Assembly: GCA_035308565.1 (NCBI GenBank) | Contig: DATGGK010000061.1 | Location: forward strand, 12,109-76,108 | Origin: JANXLS01 sp035308565 | Lineage (GTDB): Bacteria; Planctomycetota; SZUA-567; H5-PLA8 | Direction of reading: 5' to 3' | Length of the DNA: 64,000 nt | In this document: positions 43,900 to 52,523 of the stretch, piece after piece | How the letters are laid out: each line of letters starts with the position of its first letter | How positions within the stretch are numbered: position 1 is the first letter of the stretch | Made by a program: the position numbers and the translations under genes | The notes under the pieces: generated by a model | Told to the model about the DNA's origin: nothing | Databases searched by the model: none | The model's input: the letters and a program-made list of their open reading frames with translations, nothing else

Positions 43900-45473
43900 T
43901 GGCCGACGCGAAGACGCTCGAAGAACCGGCGTTGCGCGGCGCCCTCAACCGCACGCCGCCGCCAAGCACGGTGCCGGTGTGGGATCCGTGGAAAGAAGAG
44001 GCGCCGCACGAACGCACGCACCGCGTCAAAGTCGATCCGAAGCGCGAGCCGCCCATCACCGGCGCGATTCCGAAAGAACTTCCCGCGACGCGATTCGTCA
44101 CGTGGGACCCGTGGTCGCATGGTTTGCCGAATGGCGTGACGCCGCCTGAAGGTTACCGTGGCGCATCGCACTCTTCGCATGACGCGGCCTCCTTTGTACC
44201 GCCGGCCTCCGGCCGGCAAGATTCCGGCCGGCGGGACGCCGGCGATACAATCACGCTGCCGCTTATAAAGGTGGGCGAGAATGTTCCACCGCTGGCGCGG
44301 CGCATGTCGCGACTGGGCACGGAGACAGCGTTCGATGTGCTCGCGCGCGTGAAGAAGTTACAGGCCGAAGGAAAATCGGTCTTGAGCTTCGCGCTGGGCG
44401 AGCCGGACTTCGACACGCCCACTCATGTTCGCGAATCGGCGAAGAAGGCGCTCGACGAGGGCCAGACGCATTACGGCCCGTCGGCGGGACTCGATCCACT
44501 GCGCAAGTCGATTGCGAAGTACATCAGCCGCTCGCGCAAGATTTCCGTCGATTTCGATCAGGTCGTCGTCGGCCCGGGCGCAAAGCCAGTGCTTTTCGAC
44601 GCCATGATGGCGTTGGTGGACGAGGGCGACGAAGTCATTTATCCGAATCCCGGCTATCCGATTTACGAATCGGTCGCCGATTTTCTCGGCGCGAAATCGG
44701 TCCCGCTGCCGCTGACTGAAGCCAAGCAATTCCGCTTCGATCTCAACGATCTGGCGAAAGTGATATCGCCGAAGACGAAACTGCTCGTGGTCAACACACC
44801 GGCCAATCCAACCGGCGGAGTTTTGACGAAGGAAGATCTCGCTGGCGTCGCCGAGTTGGCGCGCAAACACAATTTCTGGATCATTGCCGACGAAATCTAT
44901 TCGGAGATTCTCTACATTCCCGAGTACGCCAGCATCCTTCAGCACGCAGGCATGGCCGAGCGGACTGTGCTGATCGACGGCTTTTCGAAAACTTTCGCGA
45001 TGACCGGCTGGCGCCTCGGATATGGCGTGATGCCCAAAGCGCTCGTGCCGCATGTCGCGCGCATCGAAACGAACGTGAATTCGTGCACGTGCACGTTCGC
45101 GCAACTCGCCGCCATCGACGCGCTCGACGGCCCGTGGACCGAAGCGCACCGCTTCCGCGACGAATTCGAAAAACGCCGCGACCTGATCGTCGCCGGATTG
45201 AACGCAATCAAAGGCGTCTCGTGTTTGAAACCCGACGGCGCGTTCTATGTTTTCCCTAACGTGACGCAGGCCTGCAAGAATCTCGGCTTGAAAGATTCGC
45301 GCGAATTCCAGGACAAAGCGCTGAGCGACGCGGGAGTTGCAGTGCTCGCGCGCACCTGCTTCGGCCGAAAAAATCCGGGCGAAGAACAGGAATACATCCG
45401 CTTGAGTTACGCGACAAGCCAGGAGAATATTCGCGAGGGGCTGAAGCGGTTGAAGGCGTTTTGCGAGAAGTAA
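43899..45473 (+). CDS. Class I/II PLP aminotransferase with an unusual N-terminal extension
   Basis: 524 residues, about 125 longer than usual. The aminotransferase domain begins near residue 127 (LARRMSRLGTETAFDVLARV) with the SFALGEPDFDTPTHV and NTPANPTGGVLTKEDL motifs, the PLP lysine K364 in DGFSKTFAMTGWRLGYG, and the substrate Arg in YIRLSYATSQENI. It probably transaminates aspartate or a related acid with 2-oxoglutarate. Residues 1-95 hold two WDPW motifs about 40 residues apart (VPVWDPWKEEAPHE, FVTWDPWSHGLPNG), of unknown function. Residues 99-118 (FVPPASGRQDSGRRDAGD) are encoded by a family B repeat. Coupling to P-II suggests a link to nitrogen status. A start near the internal Met at about residue 135 is possible but lacks evidence. 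Confidence 0.85.
   Translation: MADAKTLEEPALRGALNRTPPPSTVPVWDPWKEEAPHERTHRVKVDPKREPPITGAIPKELPATRFVTWDPWSHGLPNGVTPPEGYRGASHSSHDAASFVPPASGRQDSGRRDAGDTITLPLIKVGENVPPLARRMSRLGTETAFDVLARVKKLQAEGKSVLSFALGEPDFDTPTHVRESAKKALDEGQTHYGPSAGLDPLRKSIAKYISRSRKISVDFDQVVVGPGAKPVLFDAMMALVDEGDEVIYPNPGYPIYESVADFLGAKSVPLPLTEAKQFRFDLNDLAKVISPKTKLLVVNTPANPTGGVLTKEDLAGVAELARKHNFWIIADEIYSEILYIPEYASILQHAGMAERTVLIDGFSKTFAMTGWRLGYGVMPKALVPHVARIETNVNSCTCTFAQLAAIDALDGPWTEAHRFRDEFEKRRDLIVAGLNAIKGVSCLKPDGAFYVFPNVTQACKNLGLKDSREFQDKALSDAGVAVLARTCFGRKNPGEEQEYIRLSYATSQENIREGLKRLKAFCEK
44195..44251 (+). repeat. Repeat family B copy inside the aminotransferase gene (B3)
   Basis: Inverted copies TTGTACCGCCGGCCTCCGG and CCGGCGGGACGCCGGCGATA form a palindrome, in frame, between the N-terminal extension and the enzyme domain. 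Confidence 0.82.
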
Positions 45474-45475
45474 TT

Positions 45476-45508
45476 TTTCACGCGGAGGCGCGAAGGCGCG
45501 GAGAAGGA
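45476..45508. repeat. Repeat family E single arm (E2)
   Basis: TTTCACGCGGAGGCGCGAAG followed by GCGCGGAGAAGG. It resembles one arm of the hairpin at 6702. Its last bases (GAGAAGGA) act as the ribosome binding site of the next gene. Confidence 0.6.
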
Positions 45509-45511
45509 AAC

Positions 45512-46249
45512 ATGAACACAACAATCGAAGTACGCCGGTCGAGTGCGCCGCGCGGCCATGCGCCGTTGCGCCGAAATCGGATTCCCCCGCTGGAAAACGG
45601 CGCGACGCTGGACGCGGATGAATTCGTCCGTCGTTACAAGGCAACGCCGTCCTGGATTAAAAAGGCCGAACTCATCGATGGAGTCGTTTATATGCAAACA
45701 TTAGTTAGTTCGGAGTGGCATGCAATTCCAGATGGTTTCATTCAAGCGTGTATCGGATGCTACGCAATGGAAACACCCGGAGTCGAGAATTTGCCCAACG
45801 CGACGATTCGTTTGAGCTCCAGTTATGCGCCGCAACCTGATGGACTGCTGCGCGTGCCGCGAGAATATGGCGGCACAACTCATTTTGATAAGGATGGCTG
45901 CATCGTCGGTCCCGTTGAATTCGTCGCTGAAATTGCCGCAAGCAGCGTATCGATCGATTTGGGCCGGAAGTTAAATTTGTACCGCGATACCGGCATTCAA
46001 GAATATTTTGCATGGCGAACCGAAGATAATTTGATCGACTGGTTTTATTTGGAAAGCGGCAAATATGTGCCGCTGGTTCCAGACAAAGAAGGCATCGTTC
46101 GAAGCCGTGTATTTCCGGGATTGTGGCTGGACATTGGTGGGATATTAAAACGCGACCGCAAGCGCGTAATGGCGACATTGAAACGCGGCTTGAAGAGCGC
46201 GGAGCACGCGCGATTTGTGAGGAAGTTAAAAGCGGCGCACACAAAGTAA
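45512..46249 (+). CDS. Uma2-family putative endonuclease (DUF820)
   Basis: 245 residues from the ATG at 45512, with GAAGGA upstream; a longer frame would read through repeat DNA. It has the restriction-endonuclease-like core of Uma2: ELIDGVVYMQ, QPDGLLRVP with the first acidic residue, and EFVAEIAASSVSIDLGRKLN with the E-x-K pair, then YRDTGIQEYFAWRTED. Uma2 proteins are abundant in cyanobacteria, planctomycetes and relatives. Their role is unclear; they may be nucleases of mobile or defensive systems. It is followed by a convergent methyltransferase gene. Confidence 0.85.
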   Translation: MNTTIEVRRSSAPRGHAPLRRNRIPPLENGATLDADEFVRRYKATPSWIKKAELIDGVVYMQTLVSSEWHAIPDGFIQACIGCYAMETPGVENLPNATIRLSSSYAPQPDGLLRVPREYGGTTHFDKDGCIVGPVEFVAEIAASSVSIDLGRKLNLYRDTGIQEYFAWRTEDNLIDWFYLESGKYVPLVPDKEGIVRSRVFPGLWLDIGGILKRDRKRVMATLKRGLKSAEHARFVRKLKAAHTK

Positions 46250-46253
46250 GCGA

Positions 46254-46928
46254 CTACAATCTTGCCTCGGCCACAATTTCACACAACCCGCGCAAGCATC
46301 CGAGAGTTTTAAGCGCCCTCGCGTACGCCTTCGCTCCAAACATCCGATACACCGGCAGCAACACCTTCCGTCCATTCCGATAATTCAGCCGCGTCGCCAC
46401 ATTCTTGTATCCGCAATCGAGCAGCAGATTGTGAATCGTCTGGCGCGTCCACGAATACAAATGGTGGTCGATGTCGCGCGGATTCGGCGGCGCTTTGATC
46501 GGCTCGATGGGCAGCGCGACGATCAGTTTTCCGTTCTGGGCGAGAAAGCGCTTCGCATCCAGCAGCATCTTGCGCGGCTCTTGCAGATGTTCGATCACGT
46601 GTCGCAACAGCACGCAATCGAATCGCGCATCGGCGGGTACGTCGTCGAGCGATGCAAGCGAGTCGATGCCAATCTTCGCGCAATGCTCGCGCGCGAATTT
46701 TGACGGCTCCACGGCTGTGACTTTCGCGGTGACTTTGATCGCGAGCAGATTCGTGCCCAACCCCGCGCCAATTTCGAGGACGCGCGCGCCCGGTTTGAGA
46801 TCAGCGAAATACGTGAGCCGCGCGAATTCGGACATCGCTTTCGTCAATAGCGGATTGTCGAGGAATTCCTTGTGGCGCTCGGCGTGATACGCGTCGCCCT
46901 CGGCGCTTGAATAATCGGGACTCGACAT
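46254..46928 (-). CDS. Class I SAM-dependent methyltransferase
   Basis: 224 residues. The SAM site is LKPGARVLEIGAGLGTNLL, with the acidic TAVEPSKF second strand and FDCVLLRHVIEHLQEP at the fourth strand, followed by KFL-type RFLAQNGKLIVALP. The ending (PPNPRDIDHHLYSWTRQTIH) is common in methyltransferases acting on lipids, sugars or small molecules. The substrate is unknown. It is transcribed away from apt, and its ATG overlaps the open frame upstream of apt, so the two share a short control region. Confidence 0.85.
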   Translation of the reverse strand: MSSPDYSSAEGDAYHAERHKEFLDNPLLTKAMSEFARLTYFADLKPGARVLEIGAGLGTNLLAIKVTAKVTAVEPSKFAREHCAKIGIDSLASLDDVPADARFDCVLLRHVIEHLQEPRKMLLDAKRFLAQNGKLIVALPIEPIKAPPNPRDIDHHLYSWTRQTIHNLLLDCGYKNVATRLNYRNGRKVLLPVYRMFGAKAYARALKTLGCLRGLCEIVAEARL

Positions 46929-46938
46929 GATACTCGTT

Positions 46939-46970
46939 CAGGAATCAGGGGTCAGAGGTCAGGAGTCAGC
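46939..46970. repeat. Repeat family I (I1)
   Basis: TCAGGAATCAGGGGTCAGAG and GTCAGGAGTCAGC, a tandem of the word GTCAGGA, in the space between the methyltransferase and apt. The complementary form is at 52477. Confidence 0.65.
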
Positions 46971-47037
46971 AACGGCTGCGAAACGCTACGCGTTTCATGC
47001 ATTGTCTAAATACTTCTTCCACGGAGGCTTCGCAAAC

Positions 47038-47559
47038 GTGAATTTGAAAGAACTGGTCCGCGACGTGCCGAATTTTCCGAAACCGGGCATTGTGTTCCGC
47101 GACATTATGCCCCTGCTGGCCGACGCGCATGCGCTGCGCTACGTCGTCGATGCGATGTTCGTCCATTATTTCGGCAAGCGCATCGACAAAGTCGTGAGCG
47201 CCGAAGCGCGCGGATTTATTTTCGGCCCGGCGCTAGCGTATCATCTCGGCGCGGGTTTCGCACCCGTGCGCAAGCCGGGAAAATTGCCGTTCAAGACCAA
47301 GCAGTTGACGTACGATCTTGAATACGGCCAGGACACGCTCGCGATTCACGAAGACGCAGTGAAGCCCGGTGAACACGTGCTGCTGGTCGATGATCTGCTC
47401 GCCACCGGCGGCACAATGTCCGCTGCGGCGCAACTCGTTGAGTCGCTGGGCGCGACCGTGATGGGCGCGGGATTCGTGATCGAATTGACATTCCTGCCCG
47501 GGAGGAAGAAGCTTCAGAAGTACGACGTGTTCAGCTTGATTCAATACGACAGCGAGTAG
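47038..47559 (+). CDS. apt: Adenine phosphoribosyltransferase
   Basis: 173 residues from the GTG at 47038, with GGAGG about 10 bases upstream; this start gives the normal length and conserved N-terminus (VNLKELVRDVPNFPKPGIVF). An upstream ATG at 46927 would add 37 residues partly encoded by a repeat. The enzyme salvages adenine to AMP using PRPP. The PRPP loop LLVDDLLATGGT, EARGFIFGPALAYHLG, and PGKLPFKTKQLTYDLEYG are typical of Apt. It is transcribed alone and converges with the DUF309 gene. Confidence 0.93.
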   Translation: MNLKELVRDVPNFPKPGIVFRDIMPLLADAHALRYVVDAMFVHYFGKRIDKVVSAEARGFIFGPALAYHLGAGFAPVRKPGKLPFKTKQLTYDLEYGQDTLAIHEDAVKPGEHVLLVDDLLATGGTMSAAAQLVESLGATVMGAGFVIELTFLPGRKKLQKYDVFSLIQYDSE

Positions 47560-47563
47560 TGCC

Positions 47564-47944
47564 TCATCCCACGTCAATCCGCGGAATATTCGCTGGGTCG
47601 ATTTCGCGATACGGTCCGCCAATTACGGGCGCGAAACATTCCGCCATCGCGGCTTGGAATTCTCGAACGTTCAATCCCATGTACGAATCCGGGCACAGCG
47701 CCAGGCGGCGCGTCGCAGTACCGTACAATCGCCGCGCAGGATCGGCTTCGTTGCGCGTATATTTCAGCAGCGCAGCGGCGCATTGAATCAGTCCCTGCAA
47801 AAACTCTGATTGGATGCCGTCAGCGTCGAGCCAGATTTCTTCCCACGCTTCGTGCGCTTCCCAATACGCGCCGCTGTTGAACAGCTCGATGCCGCGCAGA
47901 TACGGCGTGCTTATTTGCCATTGATCCGGGTCGGGCGGCAGCAT
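47564..47944 (-). CDS. DUF309 family protein
   Basis: 126 residues. The conserved helical core is GIELFNSGAYWEAHEAWEEI, WLDADG and FLQGLIQCAAALLKY, the signature of the DUF309 family of small helical proteins. Function is unknown. It is the last of a minus-strand run after wecB, clpP and the NifU-like gene. Confidence 0.85.
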   Translation of the reverse strand: MLPPDPDQWQISTPYLRGIELFNSGAYWEAHEAWEEIWLDADGIQSEFLQGLIQCAAALLKYTRNEADPARRLYGTATRRLALCPDSYMGLNVREFQAAMAECFAPVIGGPYREIDPANIPRIDVG

Positions 47945-48038
47945 GATTTGGAAATCGCCCCTATTCGATTCCGTCCGATAATATACGTTATGTTAGGATT
48001 TGAAATTGCGTTCTCATAGGGGACGCGGCTTGAGCCAA

Positions 48039-48317
48039 TCAGCGCACTTCTTCCACGACCAGTTCCGGTGAGATCAGGGCTTTTAACCGCGCTTCCACGC
48101 CCTCCCGAAGCGTTGACGGCGAACTCGGGCACGTTTCGCACGCGCCAGTCAGCCGCACTTTGACGCGGTTGCCGTCGATGCCGATCAACTCGATGTCGCC
48201 GCCGTCCGCTTGGACGAATGGGCGGATGTCGGTGTCGATGAGCTTGCGCACGGAGACGAACAGTTCGCTGTGCTCGTCGCCGCGGGCGGCTTTGGGGTCT
48301 TTGTTGAGCGAGTTCAC
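48039..48317 (-). CDS. NifU-like C-terminal (Nfu) domain protein
   Basis: 92 residues from a GTG at 48317. The single Nfu domain shows as LIDTDIRPFVQADGGDIELI and VKVRLTGACETCPSSPSTLR, with the CxxC cluster ligands. Such proteins hold and pass on iron-sulfur clusters. It lies 18 bases after clpP on the same strand. There are no other iron-sulfur assembly genes in the window. Confidence 0.9.
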   Translation of the reverse strand: MNSLNKDPKAARGDEHSELFVSVRKLIDTDIRPFVQADGGDIELIGIDGNRVKVRLTGACETCPSSPSTLREGVEARLKALISPELVVEEVR

Positions 48318-48335
48318 GGGTCTGGCGATCTTTCT

Positions 48336-48971
48336 TTATTTCGCGTCGGCGCGCGTGACGGTGATCTTGTCCACCAAACCGTATTTAACCGAATCTTCGG
48401 CGCTCAGCCAGAAATCGCGGTTGGAATCGTTCTGGACTTTCTCGGTGTTGCTGCCGATTTCCTGCGCGACGATCGCCGCGTAGCGTTTTCGCGTGCGCAG
48501 AATTTCCTGCGCCGTGATTTCCATGTCGCTGGCCTGGCCCATCGCGCTCGTCGAAGGCTGATGCAGCAGGAAGCGCGAATTGGGCAGCGTAAAGCGCCGG
48601 CCTTTCGTGCCGCCGAGATAAATCAGCACGCCGGCCGACGCGCAGAGGCCATTGCAGATCGTCCGCACCGAGCACGAGACGAATTTCATCGCGTCGTAAA
48701 TGCCGAAGCCGCTGTCGGCCGAACCGCCGGGCGAATTGACAAAGACGGTGATCTCGGACTGCGGATCTTTTTGCTCGAGATACAGCAGCCGGGCCACCAC
48801 GGCGCGGTACATCTTGTCGTTAACCGGGCCTTCGACGATGATCGTGCGGCTTTCAAGCAGCTTGAGCTCAAGATTCTCGGACTTTGGTTCCTTCTTCTCT
48901 TTCTCTTCCTCGCCTTCCGCGCGCCAATCGCGCTCCGCAATGCTGGGCTGGTTGCCATGTAATTCGGTCAC
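48336..48971 (-). CDS. clpP: ATP-dependent Clp protease proteolytic subunit
   Basis: 211 residues from the GTG at 48971, chosen because AAGGAG lies 7 bases before it; a GTG at 49004 is possible. Catalytic residues are S112 (NGLCASAGVLI), H137 (LLHQPS) and D186 (SNRDFW). The fold markers VFVNSPGGSADSGFGIYDAM and the C-terminal DSVKYGLVDKI are present. The N-terminus has an acidic/lysine-rich insert (RAEGEEEKEKKEPKSENLEL) before the body. ClpP forms a chambered protease with ClpX or ClpA; neither gene is here. The CASAG context differs slightly from the usual ASMG/ASMA, suggesting a paralogous ClpP type. Confidence 0.92.
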   Translation of the reverse strand: MTELHGNQPSIAERDWRAEGEEEKEKKEPKSENLELKLLESRTIIVEGPVNDKMYRAVVARLLYLEQKDPQSEITVFVNSPGGSADSGFGIYDAMKFVSCSVRTICNGLCASAGVLIYLGGTKGRRFTLPNSRFLLHQPSTSAMGQASDMEITAQEILRTRKRYAAIVAQEIGSNTEKVQNDSNRDFWLSAEDSVKYGLVDKITVTRADAK

Positions 48972-49072
48972 TGTGCGGCTCCTTGATGAGGCTATCTGGA
49001 ACACAATCTGCCATGAAGTTTATAGGATGCGGTGGAAATGCAAAATGAGAAATGGATTTTGCGCCGCGAATT

Positions 49073-50185
49073 CTACGCGCGCGCAAGTATCTTCACAATC
49101 CGCTCCGCTGCCTTCCCATCGCCATAAGGGTTCCCCACGCCGGTCATCGCGGCACGCGCCGCAGGATCATGCAATAGCCTCTCTGATTCCGTCACAATCT
49201 TCGCGCGATCTGTCCCAACGAGCCGCGCGGTGCCGGCGGCAATCGCTTCGGGGCGCTCGGTCACGTCGCGCATGACCAGCACCGGCTTGCCCAAGCTCGG
49301 CCCCTCCTCTTGAATTCCGCCGGAATCGGTGAGGATCAGCGTGCTTTGCTGCATCAACCAGACGAACGGCAGATACGGCTGCGGCACGATGAGTTTGATG
49401 CGCGGATGTCCGCTCATGATTCGCTTCACCGGCTCAATTACGTTTGGATTCAAATGCACCGGATACACGATCAACGCGTCTGCGTTACGCTCGGCGATTT
49501 CGCGCAGCGCCGCGCAAATCTGCTCCATCCCCGCGCCGAAATTCTCGCGCCGGTGGCCGGTGACGAGAATCATTTTTCGAGCGTTCAATTCCTTTTCGTC
49601 GAAACCTTCAACGCTCGGCTTTTCGACCGTCACGAGGCGCACGGCCATGTTCAGCGCGTCGATGGCGGTGTTGCCCGTCACGAAAATGCGATCGTCCGAA
49701 ATATGTTCGCCGCGCAGATTCGCCGCGGCGGAATCGGTCGGTGCGAAACACCATTTGCAAAGCGGATCGACCAGGCGGCGGTTCATTTCTTCCGGCCACG
49801 GCGCGTCGAAATCGTACGTGCGCAGGCCGGCTTCGACGTGCCCGACCGGCACGCGCTCGTAAAACGCGGCCAGCGCGCTGGCCAGACAGGTCGTCGTATC
49901 GCCGTGGACGAGCACGATGTCCGGTTTCGCCTGGCGGATGGTGTCGCGCACGCCGATGACAATGCGCGCGGTGAGCCCCGCTAAATCCTGTCCCGGCGTC
50001 ATCAAATTCAAGTCAATGTCCGGCATCAGATCGAACATCGCCAGCGCCTGATCGAGCATCTCGCGGTGCTGCGCGGTCACGCAGAGGATCGTGCGCCAGT
50101 CCTTGCGCGCGCGCAAGGCGTGGACGACCGGCGCCATTTTGATGGCTTCGGGCCGTGTGCCGACGATGATAAGGATGGTATTCAT
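49073..50185 (-). CDS. wecB: UDP-N-acetylglucosamine 2-epimerase (non-hydrolysing)
   Basis: 370 residues, a normal length. It interconverts UDP-GlcNAc and UDP-ManNAc for surface polysaccharides. Signatures: ILIIVGTRPEAIKMAPVVHA at the N-terminus, VHGDTTTCLASALAAFY, GHVEAGLRTYD, VTGHRRENFG, and the nucleotide site LTDSGGIQEEGPSLGKPVLV. It is transcribed away from the NPCBM-domain gene, with 56 bases between. No other polysaccharide genes are visible nearby. Confidence 0.95.
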   Translation of the reverse strand: MNTILIIVGTRPEAIKMAPVVHALRARKDWRTILCVTAQHREMLDQALAMFDLMPDIDLNLMTPGQDLAGLTARIVIGVRDTIRQAKPDIVLVHGDTTTCLASALAAFYERVPVGHVEAGLRTYDFDAPWPEEMNRRLVDPLCKWCFAPTDSAAANLRGEHISDDRIFVTGNTAIDALNMAVRLVTVEKPSVEGFDEKELNARKMILVTGHRRENFGAGMEQICAALREIAERNADALIVYPVHLNPNVIEPVKRIMSGHPRIKLIVPQPYLPFVWLMQQSTLILTDSGGIQEEGPSLGKPVLVMRDVTERPEAIAAGTARLVGTDRAKIVTESERLLHDPAARAAMTGVGNPYGDGKAAERIVKILARA

Positions 50186-50241
50186 GCGCGCGCTATTTGT
50201 TCGAATGTTTACTATATCCGCCGCTGGTGTAATCTCTATGC

Positions 50242-51489
50242 ATGATTAAGTTCTGCCTTGTCACTTTGACTTTTACAGCCGCGGTATCCGCGCTCTCAGC
50301 CGACTCCATCTCCGCCCTCACCGCCAAAGGCGAGCGCGTCGAAGGCCCAATCTCGAATGCGAACGGAAACTGGCGAATCGGGCCGAATAATTACGCGATC
50401 AAAGACATCCTCCTCATCCGCTTCGCGCCGGACCCGCCGCCGGCACGCGTCGATTCCGGCATTTTTCTGCGCGGCGAATCGATGCTTACCGGCACGCTGC
50501 TGACCATCATCGGCGAGCAAGCGGAAGCGGCCAGTTCCGCGTTTGGGAATTTGAAACTCAAGCGCGATGACATCGCCGGCGCGTTTTTTCCGCTGCCGTC
50601 CGGGCAAACTGAAAACATGGCCGCGCTCGCGCATTATTCCGGCGTGCTGGCCGCGACTCTGAATTCATACGGCGCGCCATTTTCGCCGGGCAGCCTCTGC
50701 CGCGTGCGCTTCGCGGGATTGGACGAGATGCTCGCCGACAAACTCATGCGCGTCGGCACCGATCAGATTCTGCTCACGACAAAAAGCAAATCCATCGAGA
50801 CAGTGAAGCGCCAGTTCGTGCGCATGATCGAATTGAGCGTCCCCCCCTCCCCCGCTCCGCCGGCCGATGACGAGAAACTCGGTCCTGAAGTAATCGTGCG
50901 CCTCAAAGCCGGCGACTTGCTGCGCGGCCGCGTCGTGAAACTCAGCGATAACGCGCTGACATTGAAGACCGAGTTCATGGGCGAGAGGAACATTCCGCGC
51001 CCGCTGCTGGCGGCGCTGTTTCTCGCCGGCGGGACGCTCGATAATCCCAGCGGCGCGACGTGGCTTTCCGCAATCAAGCCGGCGAAGTCGATTCACACGC
51101 CCGTCTTCGACGCCGAATTTCCCGCGCGCGCCGATGCCTCCGTCGATGGCGGCGACATGCAAGTGCAAGGCGTGCCGCTCGAACGCGGCATCGGCGTGCA
51201 TTCGAAATCCGAACTCGTCTTCGCGCTCGACGGCGCGCCGCGGCGCTTCGTGACGCTCTGCGGCATCGATGCCGAAACTGGCGGCCGCGGCGGCGTGACC
51301 GCGCGCGTGCTGGCCGACGGCAAGGAAGTGTGGAAGTCCGGCGAAATCACCGCGAAAGATCCCGCGCAATTGGTCAGCGTCGATTTGGGCGCGGCGAAAA
51401 CGCTGACGCTTTACGTCGATTACGGCAGCGACAACGACGACAGCGGCGACCATTTCGATTGGGGTTGGGCAGCGGTCATTAGGAATTGA
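50242..51489 (+). CDS. Secreted NPCBM-domain protein
   Basis: 415 residues with a signal peptide (FCLVTLTFTAAVSALSA). The middle holds two repeated small beta modules of the type EVIVRLKAGDLLRGRVVKLS. The last 150 residues are an NPCBM domain (ERGIGVHSKSELVFALDG, FVTLCGIDAETGGRGGVTAR, LYVDYGSDNDDSGDHFDW). In glycosidases this domain accompanies sugar binding. Similar exported proteins are frequent in planctomycetes and Verrucomicrobiota, with unknown roles. It is followed by a small palindrome and an amidase gene on the same strand. Confidence 0.8.
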   Translation: MIKFCLVTLTFTAAVSALSADSISALTAKGERVEGPISNANGNWRIGPNNYAIKDILLIRFAPDPPPARVDSGIFLRGESMLTGTLLTIIGEQAEAASSAFGNLKLKRDDIAGAFFPLPSGQTENMAALAHYSGVLAATLNSYGAPFSPGSLCRVRFAGLDEMLADKLMRVGTDQILLTTKSKSIETVKRQFVRMIELSVPPSPAPPADDEKLGPEVIVRLKAGDLLRGRVVKLSDNALTLKTEFMGERNIPRPLLAALFLAGGTLDNPSGATWLSAIKPAKSIHTPVFDAEFPARADASVDGGDMQVQGVPLERGIGVHSKSELVFALDGAPRRFVTLCGIDAETGGRGGVTARVLADGKEVWKSGEITAKDPAQLVSVDLGAAKTLTLYVDYGSDNDDSGDHFDWGWAAVIRN

Positions 51490-51494
51490 CTGGT

Positions 51495-51553
51495 GGGGCA
51501 GACATTCCAGTCTGCCAAGCGTGGCATCCGGCAGGCAAGAATGTCTGCCCGAC
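51495..51553. repeat. Repeat family L hairpin
   Basis: GGGCAGACATTCCAGTCTGCC and GGCAGGCAAGAATGTCTGCC form an inverted repeat in the gap between the NPCBM gene and the amidase gene. Confidence 0.75.
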
Positions 51554-51571
51554 GAAATCGAGTTAAAACCC

Positions 51572-52444
51572 ATGTCCTCCATCTCTCTCGCCCTAATCCA
51601 AATGTCCTGCTCGCCAGACACCAGCGCCAATCTGACGAAAGCCCTCGACCGCATCGCCGAAGCCGCCTCACGCGGCGCGCAACTCGTCTGCCTTCAGGAA
51701 TTGTTTCGCTCTCAATACTTTTGCCAGAGCGAAGACGACACTTGTTTCGCGCTCGCCGAACCGATTCCGGGTCCCACGACTGAAGCGCTCGCCAAAGCCG
51801 CCGCCGCTCACCGCGTCGTGCTGATCGGCGGAAGCATTTTCGAAAAGCGCACCGATGGCCTCTACCACAATGTGACCGTCGTCTTCGATCGCGACGGATC
51901 GCTCGCGGGAATTTACCGCAAGATGCACATCCCCGACGACCCGTGCTACTACGAGAAATTCTATTTCACGCCCGGCGACGCCGATCCCGGTTTTCGCGCG
52001 ATCGATACGTCGCTCGGCAAAATCGGCGTGCTGATTTGCTGGGATCAATGGTACCCCGAAGCCGCGCGCCTCGCCGCGCTCAACGGCGCGCGAATTCTAT
52101 TTTATCCGACCGCCATCGGCTGGCACCTCGCCGATTCTCCTGAAACCAAACGCGAACAGGCCGACGCCTGGGAACTGATTCAGCGCTCGCACGCTGTCGC
52201 CAACGGCTGCTTTGTTTGTGCAGTCAACCGCGTCGGCGCCGAATCGAATCTCGATTTCTGGGGCGGTTCGTTCGTCGCAGATCCCTTCGGAAAAATCATC
52301 GCGAAAGCCTCGCACGACCACGAAGAAATCGTCTTCGCCGACTGCGACCTGTCCCGCATCGACTGGACACGCCGACATTGGCCGTTCCTGCGCGACCGCC
52401 GCGTGGACGCCTACGGAAATTTGACGCGCAGATTTCTCGATTAA
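51572..52444 (+). CDS. aguB: Carbon-nitrogen hydrolase, probable N-carbamoylputrescine amidase
   Basis: 290 residues from the ATG at 51572; a longer frame reads through the upstream repeat. The nitrilase triad is E43 (LQELFRSQYF), K117 (YRKMHIPDD) and C156 (LICWDQWYPE). LQELFRSQYFCQ, KMHIPDDPCYYEKFYFTPGD and CWDQWYPEAARLAAL are the pattern of N-carbamoylputrescine amidases, which release putrescine in the arginine-decarboxylase route. The partner agmatine deiminase gene is not in the window, so the exact substrate is an inference from sequence type. Confidence 0.85.
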   Translation: MSSISLALIQMSCSPDTSANLTKALDRIAEAASRGAQLVCLQELFRSQYFCQSEDDTCFALAEPIPGPTTEALAKAAAAHRVVLIGGSIFEKRTDGLYHNVTVVFDRDGSLAGIYRKMHIPDDPCYYEKFYFTPGDADPGFRAIDTSLGKIGVLICWDQWYPEAARLAALNGARILFYPTAIGWHLADSPETKREQADAWELIQRSHAVANGCFVCAVNRVGAESNLDFWGGSFVADPFGKIIAKASHDHEEIVFADCDLSRIDWTRRHWPFLRDRRVDAYGNLTRRFLD

Positions 52445-52476
52445 ATTTTGTTGAAGCTCACCGAATTTCGTAAAGG

Positions 52477-52523
52477 GCTGACTTCTGATCCTGACCCCTG
52501 ACACCCCTGACTCCTGACCCCTA
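52477..52523. repeat. Repeat family I (I2)
   Basis: GACTTCTGATCCTGACCCCT and GACTCCTGACCCCTATTCC, tandem words complementary to the family I copy at 46939, in the space between convergent amidase and YebC genes. Confidence 0.65.

Noticed and set aside
44358..45644. 428-codon minus-strand open frame opposite the aminotransferase
   Set aside because: Shadow of an enzyme gene with the full PLP motif set.
46927..47037. ATG at 46927 as the apt start
   Set aside because: It adds 37 residues partly encoded by a family I repeat; the GTG at 47038 has GGAGG and gives normal length.
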